In this document: piece by piece, positions 15,558 through 24,236 of the stretch
How positions within the stretch are numbered: position 1 is the first letter of the stretch
Layout: every line of letters starts with the position of its first letter
Source: Streptomyces sp. STR69
GTDB lineage: Bacteria > Actinomycetota > Actinomycetes > Streptomycetales > Streptomycetaceae
Assembly: GCF_024519455.1 (NCBI RefSeq)
Contig: NZ_JALJRY010000034.1
Span: 54,884-118,883 of the forward strand
Direction of reading: 5' to 3'
Length of the DNA stretch: 64,000 nt
Program-made: the position numbers and the translations under genes
The notes under the pieces: generated by a model
Told to the model about the DNA's origin: nothing
Seen by the model: only the letters and a program-made list of their open reading frames with translations
The model's database searches: none

Positions 15558-17601
15558 CGGGCCGGCGTACGACAGCGACGTCCCTGGGGGAGAGCACAGG
15601 GAAACCGTCCTCGCCCGCGCTGCCGACCAGCAGTTCACCGGCCAGCCCGGTCAACGGCACTGTCCCGTCGGTCCGGTTGACCAGGAACAGGTAGCGGCTG
15701 TCGGCGTTGCGGCGCACGGTCAGTTCGACAAATCCCCTTGCGGTGTCCGGCAGTTCGCTGCCGACACCGGCGGGCGCGAGCAACTGAGGGAGCAGACCGG
15801 TGAGGCCCTCGCGGCCCAGTCGGGTGGAGACGTACGCGGCCGAACCCCCGCCCACCGTACGGCGGGTGACCGCGGGGCGGCCGGTGTACGCGCCGCTGCG
15901 GTACTGGGCCAGCACCTCCACCTCCGGGTCGGTCACCGTGATCCGGTCGGTCCACAGGGAGCCCGTGGCGGCGGTGTCGAGGTCCAGCTCGACCGTGTCG
16001 CCGTCGAGCAGCGGGCCGAACTCCTCGATGCGGATACCCAACAGGTCGCGCAGGGCGCCCGGGTAGCCGCCGAGCCAGATGTGGTCGTTCTCGTCGACGA
16101 CACCGGAGAAGTAGGTGGAGACCAGATGGCCGCCCTGTTCGACGTAGCGCGTGAGTTCCTTGGACAGGGCTGCCGGGATCATGTGCAGGACCGGCGTGAT
16201 CACCACGTCGTAGCGGTCCAGGGCGGTCTGCGCGGTGACGATGTCGGCCCGCACACCGAGGTCGAGGAGGGCGGAGTACCAGTCCAGCGCCTCCTGGCGG
16301 TAGTCGAGCCGGTCGGTGGGGTGCGAGTCCTGCTCGCTGGCCCACCAGGACTCCCAGTCGAAGACGATGCCGACCCGGGCCGTCTCGCGGTCCGTGCCCG
16401 CGATCGGCGCCAACGTCCGCAGGGTGCGGCCGAGTTCGGCCACCGCGCGGAAGACCTCGCTGTCGGCACCGGCGTGCGGGACCATCGCGGAGTGGTACTT
16501 CTCGGCGCCGGCCGCCGACTGCCGCCACTGGAAGTAGCAGACGGCGTCGGCACCGTGCGCGACGTGCAGCAGTGAGTCGCGGGCCAGGTCGCCGGGGCGC
16601 TTGGCCACGTTGACGGGCTGCCAGTTGACCGCGCTGGTGGAGTGCTCCATCAGGAACCAGGGGCGGCCGGCGGAGATGCCGCTGACGAGGTTGGCGGAGA
16701 AGGACAGCTCGTCGCGGTCCTGCGAACCCGGCGTGACGTAGTGGTCGTTGGAGACGAAGTCGATCTCGGCGGCCCAGTCGGCGTAGTTCATGCCCTTGGT
16801 GTTGCCCATCACCATGAAGTTCGTGGTGACCGGCACATCGGGAGTGATCTCGCGCAACAGGTCGCGCTCCGCGCGCAGATGGTCCTTGAGCGCGTCGGAG
16901 GAGAAGCGCTTGAAGTCGAGCTGCTGGGTCGGGTTCGGGAAGGACGCGGCCAGCCGGGGCGGAAGTATCTGCTCCCAGTCGCTGTACCGCTGCGACCAGA
17001 AGGCCGTGCCCCAGGCCTGGTTGAGGGTCTCGACGGTGGAGTAGCGGGTGCGCAGCCAGTCGCGGAAGGCGCGGGCCGCGTCGTCGGAGTAGTCGTAGAT
17101 GTTGTGGCAGCCCAGCTCGTTCGAGACGTGCCAGGCCACGAGCGCGGGGTGGTCCGCGTACCGCTCGGCCAACTTCCGTACCAGGCGCAGCGCGTGCTCG
17201 CGGAAGACCGGCGAGGTGGGACGCCAGTGCTGACGGCCGCCCGGCCACAGGGTCTCGCCGGCGGCGGTCACCGGGAGGATCTCCGGGTGCTCCGTGCTCA
17301 GCCACGGCGGCGGGGACGCGGTCGCGGTGGCCAGGTCGACGCCGATGCCGCCCGCGTGCAGCAGATCCATGATCTCGTCGAGCCAGCCGAAGTCCCATGC
17401 GTCCCGGGCCGGTTGGATACGGGCCCAGGAGAAGATCCCCACCGAGACGATGTTGACGCCGGCCTCGCGCATCAGCCGGATGTCCTCGTCCCACACCTCG
17501 CGAGGCCACTGCTCCGGGTTGTAGTCGGCGCCGTAGGCGAGACGGGGGGTGGCGTCACCGTCCGGCCCGTGCCGCAACTGGGACAGGAGGGTGGAGATCA
17601 T
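15550..17601 (-). CDS. GH42 beta-galactosidase
   Basis: A 683-residue cytoplasmic beta-galactosidase of glycoside hydrolase family 42. The start reads RLAYGADYNPEQWPREVWDED, a family hallmark. The acid/base is Glu162 in HVSNELG and the nucleophile Glu319 in WFLMEHS. The central trimerisation domain and a C-terminal beta domain follow, and length is normal. It has no signal peptide, so it acts on galactosides imported by the adjoining ABC transporter. It is the last gene of an operon (permeases, binding protein, enzyme) and lies 135 bases after the binding-protein gene, with a strong hairpin between. Confidence 0.93.
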   Translation of the reverse strand: MISTLLSQLRHGPDGDATPRLAYGADYNPEQWPREVWDEDIRLMREAGVNIVSVGIFSWARIQPARDAWDFGWLDEIMDLLHAGGIGVDLATATASPPPWLSTEHPEILPVTAAGETLWPGGRQHWRPTSPVFREHALRLVRKLAERYADHPALVAWHVSNELGCHNIYDYSDDAARAFRDWLRTRYSTVETLNQAWGTAFWSQRYSDWEQILPPRLAASFPNPTQQLDFKRFSSDALKDHLRAERDLLREITPDVPVTTNFMVMGNTKGMNYADWAAEIDFVSNDHYVTPGSQDRDELSFSANLVSGISAGRPWFLMEHSTSAVNWQPVNVAKRPGDLARDSLLHVAHGADAVCYFQWRQSAAGAEKYHSAMVPHAGADSEVFRAVAELGRTLRTLAPIAGTDRETARVGIVFDWESWWASEQDSHPTDRLDYRQEALDWYSALLDLGVRADIVTAQTALDRYDVVITPVLHMIPAALSKELTRYVEQGGHLVSTYFSGVVDENDHIWLGGYPGALRDLLGIRIEEFGPLLDGDTVELDLDTAATGSLWTDRITVTDPEVEVLAQYRSGAYTGRPAVTRRTVGGGSAAYVSTRLGREGLTGLLPQLLAPAGVGSELPDTARGFVELTVRRNADSRYLFLVNRTDGTVPLTGLAGELLVGSAGEDGFPVLSPRDVAVVRRPVR

Positions 17602-17657
17602 GGGGGTCCTTCCGGTGACTGCACAGGCGCTGCGAGATGCGGGGTGGATTCCGGGCG

Positions 17658-17690
17658 GCCGCCGCCGAGCGAGCGCTGCTCGGCGGCGGC
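17658..17690 (-). terminator. Intercistronic hairpin between binding protein and GH42 genes
   Basis: GCCGCCGCCGAGC (17658-17670) and GCTCGGCGGCGGC (17678-17690) form a perfect 13-bp stem with a 7-base loop. There is no U tract. In sugar operons such hairpins commonly stabilise the binding-protein message and reduce read-through, giving more binding protein than enzyme; the same is likely here. Confidence 0.65.
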
Positions 17691-17736
17691 TCCGGGGAGG
17701 TGCCGGTACTTCTTCGTGCCGGTTACTTCGAGCGGG

Positions 17737-19077
17737 TCACTTGTTGACCGTGAAGCCCTGCTCGTTGCCGTACTTGACGGAGGCGTCCTGCCAGCTCTTC
17801 AGACCCTGCGCCAGCGTGGTGCCCGAGATGTAGGCCTTGCCGACGGTGTCGTTGAAGATCGAGTTGGCGTACTGCTGGAAGGGCAGGTACGACCAGTCGG
17901 AAGCGACCTCGGACGCGGACTGGGCGAAGATCTCGTTGGCCTTCTGGCCGCCGAAGTACGGGAACTCCTTGTTCAGGAACGCGGAGGACTGGAGTTCCGC
18001 CTTGGTCGCCGGGAAGGCACCCTGGTCGACACGGGTCTGGACGCCGGCGCCCGCGTTGGCGTACTCGACGAACGCGTAGGCGAGTTCCTTGTTCTTGCCC
18101 AGCGTCGGCAGGGCGAGGGACGAACCGCCGTTCTCCGCGCTGGCCTTGGCGCCCGCGGTCCACTGCGGCATCGGGGCCGCGCGCCAGTCACCGGAGGCAC
18201 CGGCCACACCGCTGACGAAGTTGGCGGGCATCCAGGCACCGGTGGTCAGGGTGGCGATGGTGCCGTCACCGAGGCCCTTGTACCAGTCGTCGGTCCAGCC
18301 GTTGATGGGCGAGACGAGCTTCTCGTCGATGAGCTTCTGCCACGTCTCCGTGTACTTCTTGGCGCCCGCGTCCTCGAAGTTGACCGTCACCTTGGTGCCG
18401 TCGACCTTGTAGGGGCGCGAACCGGCCTGCCACAGCATGCTGGTGGTGAAGCCGGCGTCACCGGCGTCGTTGGCGATGTACGCCTTCGGGTCGGCCTTGT
18501 GCAGCTTGCGGGCCGCGACGACGTACTCGTCCCAGGTGGTCGGGACGGCGATCTTGTACTTGTCGAAGACCTTCTTGTTGTAGAACATCGCCATCGGGCC
18601 CGAGTCCATCGGCAGGCCGTAGACCTTGTCGCCGTCGCTCACCGCGTTCCACGGACCGGCCGTGTACTTGGAGGCCAGCTTGTCGGCGCCGTAGGGGGCC
18701 AGGTCGCTGAGACCCTTGGTCAGGGAGTACTGGCTCAGCGCGAAGTACTCGACCTGGGAGACGTCCGGGACGCCCTTGCCGGCCGCGATCGCGTTCGACA
18801 GCGCGGTGTAGTACTTGTCACCGGACTTGTCGCTGACCAGGTTGATCTTGACCTTGGGGTACTTCTTCTCGAAGTCGGCCGCGACCTTCTTCAGCGTGGG
18901 CTCCCAGGCCCAGACCGTGACGGAGCCGCCCTTCTTCAGGGCCGCCTGGATGTCCGAGGCCGAGACCGCCTTGGTGCTGGAGCTGTCGTCGTCCGAACTG
19001 CCGCACGCCGTCGCCCCCAGGGAGAGGACGGAGAGGAGGGCGAGGCCGCGCAGCAGGCGGCCGGTGGTTCTGCGCAT
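17737..19077 (-). CDS. Sugar ABC transporter binding lipoprotein
   Basis: A 446-residue family 1 extracellular solute-binding protein. The signal peptide ends in the lipobox LGATAC with Cys25 as the lipid attachment site, followed by a Ser/Asp linker. The mature part opens with GGSVTVWAWEPTLKKVAADFEKKYP and contains the usual AFVEYA and PATKAEL segments of sugar binding proteins. It delivers ligand to the two permeases encoded directly upstream. Linkage to GH42 and the LacI operator suggests a beta-galactoside or galacto-oligosaccharide. Confidence 0.92.
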   Translation of the reverse strand: MRRTTGRLLRGLALLSVLSLGATACGSSDDDSSSTKAVSASDIQAALKKGGSVTVWAWEPTLKKVAADFEKKYPKVKINLVSDKSGDKYYTALSNAIAAGKGVPDVSQVEYFALSQYSLTKGLSDLAPYGADKLASKYTAGPWNAVSDGDKVYGLPMDSGPMAMFYNKKVFDKYKIAVPTTWDEYVVAARKLHKADPKAYIANDAGDAGFTTSMLWQAGSRPYKVDGTKVTVNFEDAGAKKYTETWQKLIDEKLVSPINGWTDDWYKGLGDGTIATLTTGAWMPANFVSGVAGASGDWRAAPMPQWTAGAKASAENGGSSLALPTLGKNKELAYAFVEYANAGAGVQTRVDQGAFPATKAELQSSAFLNKEFPYFGGQKANEIFAQSASEVASDWSYLPFQQYANSIFNDTVGKAYISGTTLAQGLKSWQDASVKYGNEQGFTVNK

Positions 19078-19122
19078 GGAGGTGCTTCCACTTCTTCGTG
19101 GGTGGGACTACTTGAGGGTGGG

Positions 19123-20073
19123 TTATTCCTTGACGCTTCCGGCGGCGAGACCCGACTGCCAGTACTTCTGCAGCAGCAGGAACGCCGCGATCAGCGGCAC
19201 GATGGTGAGCAGCGAACCGGTGATCACCAGGTTGAAGATGACGTCGCCGCCGATCGTCTGGGCCTGGGAACTCCAGGCGCTCAGACCCAGGGTCAGCGGG
19301 TACCAGTTGGGATCCCTGAGCATGATCAGCGGCAGGAAGTAGTTGTTCCAGGTCGCGACCGTGGTGAACAGCAGCACCGTGACCACACCGGGGGCGAGCA
19401 GCGGCAGCGAGACCTGGAAGAAGGTGCGGATCTCGCCCGCTCCGTCCATACGGGCGGCTTCGAGGAGTTCGACGGGGATGGCCTCGGTGGCGAAGACCCA
19501 CATCAGATAGAGGCCGAACGGCGAGATCAGCGAGGGGATGATCACCGCCCACGGGGTGTCCGTCAGCCCGATCTTGCTGAACATCAGGAAGGTGGGCACC
19601 GCGAGGGCCGTGCCCGGGACGGCTACGGCACCTATGACCACGGCGAAGATCGCGCGCTTCCCGGGGAAGTTGAACTTCGCCAGCGCGTAGCCGCCGAGGA
19701 TCGCCAGGAAGGTGGCCCCGCCGGCGCCGAGCACGACGTAGAGCAGGGTGTTCAGCAGCCACCGGCCGAAGATGCCGTCGTGGTAGGTGAACGTGTCGTG
19801 GATGTTCGACCAGAGGGCGAAACGGTGCGCGAACCACAGGCCGTTGGAGTCGGCCAGCCCCGACTGGGTCTTGGTGGCGCTGATGACCAGCCAGATCAGG
19901 GGCACCACGGTGTAGACCAGGATCAGACCGGTGAGCACGGTCAGCAGCACGCTGCGCCTGGGGCGCCCGGGCGTGTGCTTCTTGCGGGGCGTGCGCAGCC
20001 GGGGCGCGGTCCGGGAGCCGCCGCCGGACGGTGCGGGCGCCGACGCCGAGGCGGTGGTGACGGGGGTGCTCAT
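19123..20073 (-). CDS. Sugar ABC transporter permease, MalG type
   Basis: A 316-residue permease with six predicted membrane segments after a basic N-terminus of about 35 residues. The EAA loop reads EAARMDGAGEIRTFFQVSLPLLAPG, which contacts the ATPase. It begins 2 bases after the stop of the MalF-type gene. No ATPase gene is in the operon; streptomycetes commonly use a shared MsiK-type ATPase encoded elsewhere, and that is expected here. Confidence 0.93.
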   Translation of the reverse strand: MSTPVTTASASAPAPSGGGSRTAPRLRTPRKKHTPGRPRRSVLLTVLTGLILVYTVVPLIWLVISATKTQSGLADSNGLWFAHRFALWSNIHDTFTYHDGIFGRWLLNTLLYVVLGAGGATFLAILGGYALAKFNFPGKRAIFAVVIGAVAVPGTALAVPTFLMFSKIGLTDTPWAVIIPSLISPFGLYLMWVFATEAIPVELLEAARMDGAGEIRTFFQVSLPLLAPGVVTVLLFTTVATWNNYFLPLIMLRDPNWYPLTLGLSAWSSQAQTIGGDVIFNLVITGSLLTIVPLIAAFLLLQKYWQSGLAAGSVKE

Positions 20074-20075
20074 GG

Positions 20076-21002
20076 TCAGGCTCCCTTGCGCATGCCGCGA
20101 AGCTGCACGACATAGGCGATGACCATGGTGATCAGGCCCATGATGATCGCGACCGCCGCGGAGTAGTTGTGCTGCTGGCCGTTGAAGGACAGCGAGTACG
20201 TGTAGAAGTTCGGGGTGTAGTCCGTCGTGATCGCGTTGCGTGCCAGCGGTCGCAGGATGCTCGGCTCGTTGAAGAGCTGGAAGCTGCCGATGATCGAGAA
20301 GATCGTCGCGATGACCAGCGCACCGCGGATCGCGGGGAGCTTGATGGCGGTGATGACGCGGAACTGCCCGGCACCGTCGATCTCCGCGGCCTCGTACAGC
20401 GAGTTCGGGATGACCCGCAGCGCGGAGTAGAAGATCAGCATGTTGTAGCCGACGAACTCCCAGGTCACGATGTTGCCGATCGACGCCAGCACCAGGTGCG
20501 TGGAGAGCGGGTCGGGCAGCGTGACACCGAACGCGCTGTTGATGTCACCCACCAGACCGAACTGGGTGCCGTACATGAAGCCCCACATCAGGGTGGCGAC
20601 CACCGCGGGTACCGCGTACGGCAGGAAGATCGTGATCCGGAAGAAGTCCCGGCCGAAGAGCCGGCCGCTGTCCAGGGCGAGGGCCACGAACAGGGCGATA
20701 CCGAGCATGATCGGCACCTGGATCAGCAGGAACAGCGAGACCCGCTCCAGGGAGGACCAGAACTGGTCGTCCTGGAAGGCCTGTGTGTAGTTGTCCAGGC
20801 CGACGAAGTGGTTTCCGCCGATGAGCTGGTTGCGGTACAGGCTGAGATAGACCGAGTACACGATCGGAGCCAGGAAGACGAAGGCGAAGACCACCGCGAA
20901 GGGGCCGATGAAACCCCACCCTGTCCAGGAACGGCGGTCCCGTTTGGCCGATGGCCGGACCGGGGGCCGATTCGCGGCCGCAGGGGGCTGAAGCGTCGTC
21001 AT
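20076..21002 (-). CDS. Sugar ABC transporter permease, MalF type
   Basis: A 308-residue permease with six membrane segments and the EAA loop EAAEIDGAGQFRVITAIKLPAIRG. It is the first gene of the galactoside operon; the ATG at 21002 is 92 bases from the 16-bp LacI-type palindrome at 21094-21109. It pairs with the MalG-type permease downstream to form the channel. Confidence 0.93.
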   Translation of the reverse strand: MTTLQPPAAANRPPVRPSAKRDRRSWTGWGFIGPFAVVFAFVFLAPIVYSVYLSLYRNQLIGGNHFVGLDNYTQAFQDDQFWSSLERVSLFLLIQVPIMLGIALFVALALDSGRLFGRDFFRITIFLPYAVPAVVATLMWGFMYGTQFGLVGDINSAFGVTLPDPLSTHLVLASIGNIVTWEFVGYNMLIFYSALRVIPNSLYEAAEIDGAGQFRVITAIKLPAIRGALVIATIFSIIGSFQLFNEPSILRPLARNAITTDYTPNFYTYSLSFNGQQHNYSAAVAIIMGLITMVIAYVVQLRGMRKGA

Positions 21003-21052
21003 GTAGTTCCTCGCTCGTCCATCTCGGAACCGGCGTCACACGCCGTCGCGAT

Positions 21053-21067
21053 GGTTGCGTAAACACC
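21053..21067. promoter_or_regulatory. Weak second LacI half site
   Basis: GGTTGCGTAAACACC keeps the CGTAAACA half of the main operator. Its centre is 43 bases from that of the main site, close to four helical turns, so it could be an auxiliary site for looping. Only one half is well conserved. Confidence 0.3.
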
Positions 21068-21093
21068 CAGGTCCGAGAGGGTCCCGGCCTGTT

Positions 21094-21109
21094 ATGTTTA
21101 CGTAAACAT
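21094..21109. promoter_or_regulatory. LacI-type operator of the galactoside operon
   Basis: ATGTTTACGTAAACAT is a perfect 16-bp palindrome with the central CG typical of LacI/GalR operators. It lies between the divergent malF-like gene and lacI. The identical 16 bases recur at 55367-55382 before the GH5 gene. The local LacI regulator is the obvious binder. Confidence 0.82.
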
Positions 21110-21206
21110 CTGATGGCGGCATGTCTACACTGCCCCAATGTCGGTGGTCAAGGGCCGTTTGGAGAAACGTGCCCCAGGCAATCGGATCGATAGGGGAAGG
21201 AGACGG

Positions 21207-22295
21207 GTGGACACAGCGCACAGTGCCTCGGCCGGCACCGAGGAGCCCCGTAGACGCGGCGGGAAACGGGTGATGCGACGCGCCCCGAGCGCGTCCATGG
21301 CCGATGTGGCACGCCTGGCCGGCGTGTCCTCGCAGACCGTCTCCCGGGTGTCCAACGGTTACGCGGGTGTGAACGAGGAGACCCGGCAACAGGTCCTCGC
21401 CGCCATGAAGGAACTGGGCTACCGGCCCAACAGCGCCGCCCGCGCGCTCAAGCGTGGTGAGTTCCGCACCATCGGCGTGATCACCTTCAACCTCTCCACC
21501 ACCGGCAACATGCGCACCCTGGAGGCGATCGCCACCTCCGCCGCGCACGAGGGCTACGCCGTCACGCTGCTGCCGGTCGCCGTCCCCACCCAGGACGAGG
21601 TGCGCGGCGCCTTCTCCCGGCTCGGCGAACTCGCCGTCGACGCCGTCATCGCGATCATGGAGGTCCACCTCCTCGACGCGGCGACCATCTCGCTGCCGCC
21701 GCACGTCCAGGTCGTCGTCGCCGACTCCGACGCGGGCGACCGCTACAGCGTGGTCGACACCGACCAGAACGGCGGCGCACGGGCCGCCGTACGCCATCTC
21801 CTCGACCTCGGCCATCGCACCGTCTGGCACCTCGCCGGACCCGAGGAGTCCTTCGCGGCCCAGCGCCGCGCCGACGCCTGGCGCGCCGAACTCACCGACG
21901 CGGGACGGCCCGTGCCCCCCGTGGTGCGCGGCGACTGGTCCGCGGAGTCCGGTTACCGCGTGGGGCTGGAACTGGCCCAACAGGCCGACTGCACAGCCGT
22001 GTTCGCGGCCAACGACCAGATGGCACTGGGCCTGCTGCGGGCCCTGCACGAGCGCGGTCGGCGGATCCCCGAGGACGTCAGCGTGATCGGCTTCGACGAC
22101 ATCCCCGAGGCCGGCTCCTTCCTGCCGCCCCTGACCACCGTCCACCAGGACTTCGCCGAGGTCGGCCGCCTGTGCGTGCAGGGTGTTCTACGGCGGATGC
22201 GGGACCGGGGTGACGAGCACGGCACCACCCTGGTGCCGACCGAACTCGTGGTGCGTGACAGTACGGCGGCGCCCGCCCTCGTGGTGGGCGAGTAG
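21207..22295 (+). CDS. LacI-family transcriptional regulator
   Basis: A 362-residue regulator. The helix-turn-helix SMADVARLAGVSSQTVSRVSNGYAGV is at about residues 31-56, followed by the hinge YRPNSAARALKRG and a periplasmic-binding-protein-like ligand domain ending FDDIPEAGSFLPPLTTVHQDF. GTG at 21207 is chosen because GGAAGGAG precedes it; the earlier ATG at 21138 has no ribosome binding site. It is divergent from the galactoside ABC/GH42 operon with one palindrome between them and probably represses both. Its 3' end is duplicated in degenerate form just downstream. Confidence 0.92.
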   Translation: MDTAHSASAGTEEPRRRGGKRVMRRAPSASMADVARLAGVSSQTVSRVSNGYAGVNEETRQQVLAAMKELGYRPNSAARALKRGEFRTIGVITFNLSTTGNMRTLEAIATSAAHEGYAVTLLPVAVPTQDEVRGAFSRLGELAVDAVIAIMEVHLLDAATISLPPHVQVVVADSDAGDRYSVVDTDQNGGARAAVRHLLDLGHRTVWHLAGPEESFAAQRRADAWRAELTDAGRPVPPVVRGDWSAESGYRVGLELAQQADCTAVFAANDQMALGLLRALHERGRRIPEDVSVIGFDDIPEAGSFLPPLTTVHQDFAEVGRLCVQGVLRRMRDRGDEHGTTLVPTELVVRDSTAAPALVVGE

Positions 22296-22628
22296 CGGGC
22301 GCGGAGATTCCCGGCTCGTTTGCTGGTGCAAGGCGGGCCGGGGTCCGGAGACGGGGTCGGTCAGGTGGTCGACTCCGGGTGGCCGGCTCGGGGTCGGTGA
22401 AGTGGGACGCCGGCGCGTGAGGGTGTCCTGCGGTCGCTGCGACAGGGCGGGACGAGCACGACACCACGCTGGTGCCGACCGGGCTCGTGGGTGCGTCGCA
22501 ACACGGCGGCGCCCGCCCTCGCCGTGGGCGAGCAGCGGGCGCGAGGACTTCCGGCCCGCCTCAGCGGGCGGGCCGGGTCCGGGAGTTGGTCAGGCGGTCG
22601 TCTCCGGGCGGCCGGGCCGGGACCAGTG
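22165..22628. repeat. Degenerate tandem duplication of the lacI/gnd junction
   Basis: About 235 bases are present twice in direct orientation, near 22165-22400 and 22401-22628. Shared landmarks are GACGAGCACG (22212 and 22451), CTGGTGCCGACC, GGCGGCGCCCGCCCTCG and a segment around GTCAGG(T/C)GGTCG (22360 and 22589). The first copy holds the real lacI 3' end plus a decayed gnd 3' end; the second holds a decayed lacI 3' end plus the real gnd 3' end. The duplication explains the otherwise gene-free stretch 22296-22589. Confidence 0.7.
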
Positions 22629-24059
22629 GGTGTGGAAGGTGCCGGAGCGGTCGGTACGCCCGTAGGTGTGGGCGCCGAAGAAGTCGCGCTGGCCCTGGAG
22701 AAGGGCCGCCGGCAGACGCTCGGCACGCAGCGTGTCGTAGTGCGACAGCGCGGCGGAGAACGCCGGGACGGGGATACCCCGGCGGGCCGCGGAGGCCACG
22801 ACCTCGCGCCACGGGACCTGCGCGTCGCCGATCTCCCGCGCGAAGGTCTCCTCGCCGAGCAGGCTGACCAGACCCGGATCGGCCGTGTAGGCGGCGCGGA
22901 TGCGGTCGAGGAAGGAGGCGCGGATGATGCAGCCGCCGCGCCAGATCCCGGCGACCGCGGCGAGGTCGATCGACCAGCCGTACTCGGTGGCCGCGTCCTG
23001 GATCATCTTCCAGCCCTGGTCGTAGGCGATGACCTTCGAGGCGTACAGCGCCTGTTCCACCTGGGCGGTGAAGCGGTCGGCCTCGGTACGGCTGAGCGGG
23101 GGAGTGGTGCCGCCGGGCAGCCCGCGGTAGGCCGCGCGCAGGTCCGCCTGGCTGGAGGAGGCGCGGGCGAAGGTGGCCTGGGCAATCGCGGTGACCGGCG
23201 AACCCAGTTCCAGCGCGGTCTGCACGGTCCAGCGCCCGGTGCCCTTCTGGCCCGCCGCGTCCTTGACGATGTCCACGAACGCCCCGCCGGTCTCCGCGTC
23301 CGTGTGCGCGAGGACCTCGGCGGTGATCTCGATCAGATAGGAGCCGAGCCGTCCCTCGTTCCAGCGGCGGAAGATGTCCGCGATCTCGGCGGGGGGGTAT
23401 CCGCCGACCTGGCGCAGCAGGTCGTAGGCCTCGGCGATGAGCTGCATGTCGGCGTACTCGATGCCGTTGTGCACCATCTTCACGAAGTGCCCGGCGCCGT
23501 CGGTGCCGATGTGCGTGGAGCAGGGCTCCCCGTCGACCTTCGCGCTGACGGACTCGAACATCGGGCCCAGCACGGCGTACGACTCCGCCGAGCCGCCGGG
23601 CATGATCGACGGCCCGTTGAGCGCGCCCTCCTCGCCGCCGGAGACCCCGGCGCCGACGAAGTGCAGGCCCTGTTCGCGCAGGGCGGCCTCGCGGCGGCGG
23701 GTGTCGGCGAAGTGGGCGTTGCCGCCGTCGATGATCATGTCGCCGGGCTCCATGAGCGCGGCGAACTCGTCGATGACGGCGTCGGTGGCCGGTCCGGCCT
23801 GCACCATGATCATCAAGCGGCGGGGGCGTTCGAGGGCGGCGACGAACTCATGTGCCGTCTCGGCGGGGACGAAGGCACCCTCGTCGCCGTACTCCTTCAT
23901 CAACTCGTGGGTCCGGTGCGGCGACCGGTTGTGGACGGCGACCGTGTAGCCGTTGCGGGCGAAGTTGCGGGCCAGATTGCGGCCCATCACACCCAGGCCG
24001 GTGACGCCGATCTGCGCGGTGGCGTCGGCGGCTGGGCTGTTCGGTGCGGATGCGTTCAT
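22590..24059 (-). CDS. gnd: 6-phosphogluconate dehydrogenase, decarboxylating
   Basis: A 489-residue enzyme of the oxidative pentose phosphate pathway that converts 6-phosphogluconate to ribulose 5-phosphate with NADP reduction. The Rossmann motif GVTGLGVMGRNLARN begins near residue 18, HNRS follows the second strand, and the catalytic region GHFVKMVHNGIEYADMQL carries the conserved Lys and Asn. The substrate-binding tail YGRTDRSGTFHTHW is intact. Length is normal. The last part of the gene coincides with the second copy of a duplicated segment that runs in from lacI. Confidence 0.96.
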   Translation of the reverse strand: MNASAPNSPAADATAQIGVTGLGVMGRNLARNFARNGYTVAVHNRSPHRTHELMKEYGDEGAFVPAETAHEFVAALERPRRLMIMVQAGPATDAVIDEFAALMEPGDMIIDGGNAHFADTRRREAALREQGLHFVGAGVSGGEEGALNGPSIMPGGSAESYAVLGPMFESVSAKVDGEPCSTHIGTDGAGHFVKMVHNGIEYADMQLIAEAYDLLRQVGGYPPAEIADIFRRWNEGRLGSYLIEITAEVLAHTDAETGGAFVDIVKDAAGQKGTGRWTVQTALELGSPVTAIAQATFARASSSQADLRAAYRGLPGGTTPPLSRTEADRFTAQVEQALYASKVIAYDQGWKMIQDAATEYGWSIDLAAVAGIWRGGCIIRASFLDRIRAAYTADPGLVSLLGEETFAREIGDAQVPWREVVASAARRGIPVPAFSAALSHYDTLRAERLPAALLQGQRDFFGAHTYGRTDRSGTFHTHWSRPGRPETTA

Positions 24060-24162
24060 GGGGTGCCTGTTCTCCGAGTCGGTGACGTGGCGGGTCGGCG
24101 CGGGGCGCCCATGACCGCTGGTACGTGTGTGATTGCGGATTGACTCGAAATTCCGCGTGATT

Positions 24163-24220
24163 GGGAGCGATCTTGTCGACCGCCGCACGGTGCGTTCCGC
24201 CGGATGCGAAGATCGCTCCC
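24163..24220 (+). promoter_or_regulatory. Long-range inverted repeat before the EEP gene
   Basis: GGGAGCGATCTT (24163-24174) and AAGATCGCTCCC (24209-24220) are perfect 12-base arms separated by 34 bases. They end a few bases before the GGGAGGGAGC ribosome binding site of the gene at 24237. They could form a leader hairpin or be two halves of a looped operator. Confidence 0.45.
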
Positions 24221-24236
24221 CTGGGAGGGAGCGGCC

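Noticed and set aside
16642..20115. A 1157-codon open frame on the plus strand opposite the GH42 and ABC genes
   Set aside because: It is antisense to four clearly conserved genes, is rich in Arg, Gly, Val and Asp as expected of a GC-rich shadow frame, and shows no domain.
24163..24220. CebR (cellobiose repressor) operator
   Set aside because: CebR sites are a compact TGGGAGCGCTCCCA; here the GGGAGCG and CGCTCCC halves are 34 bases apart and the gene is not sugar-related.
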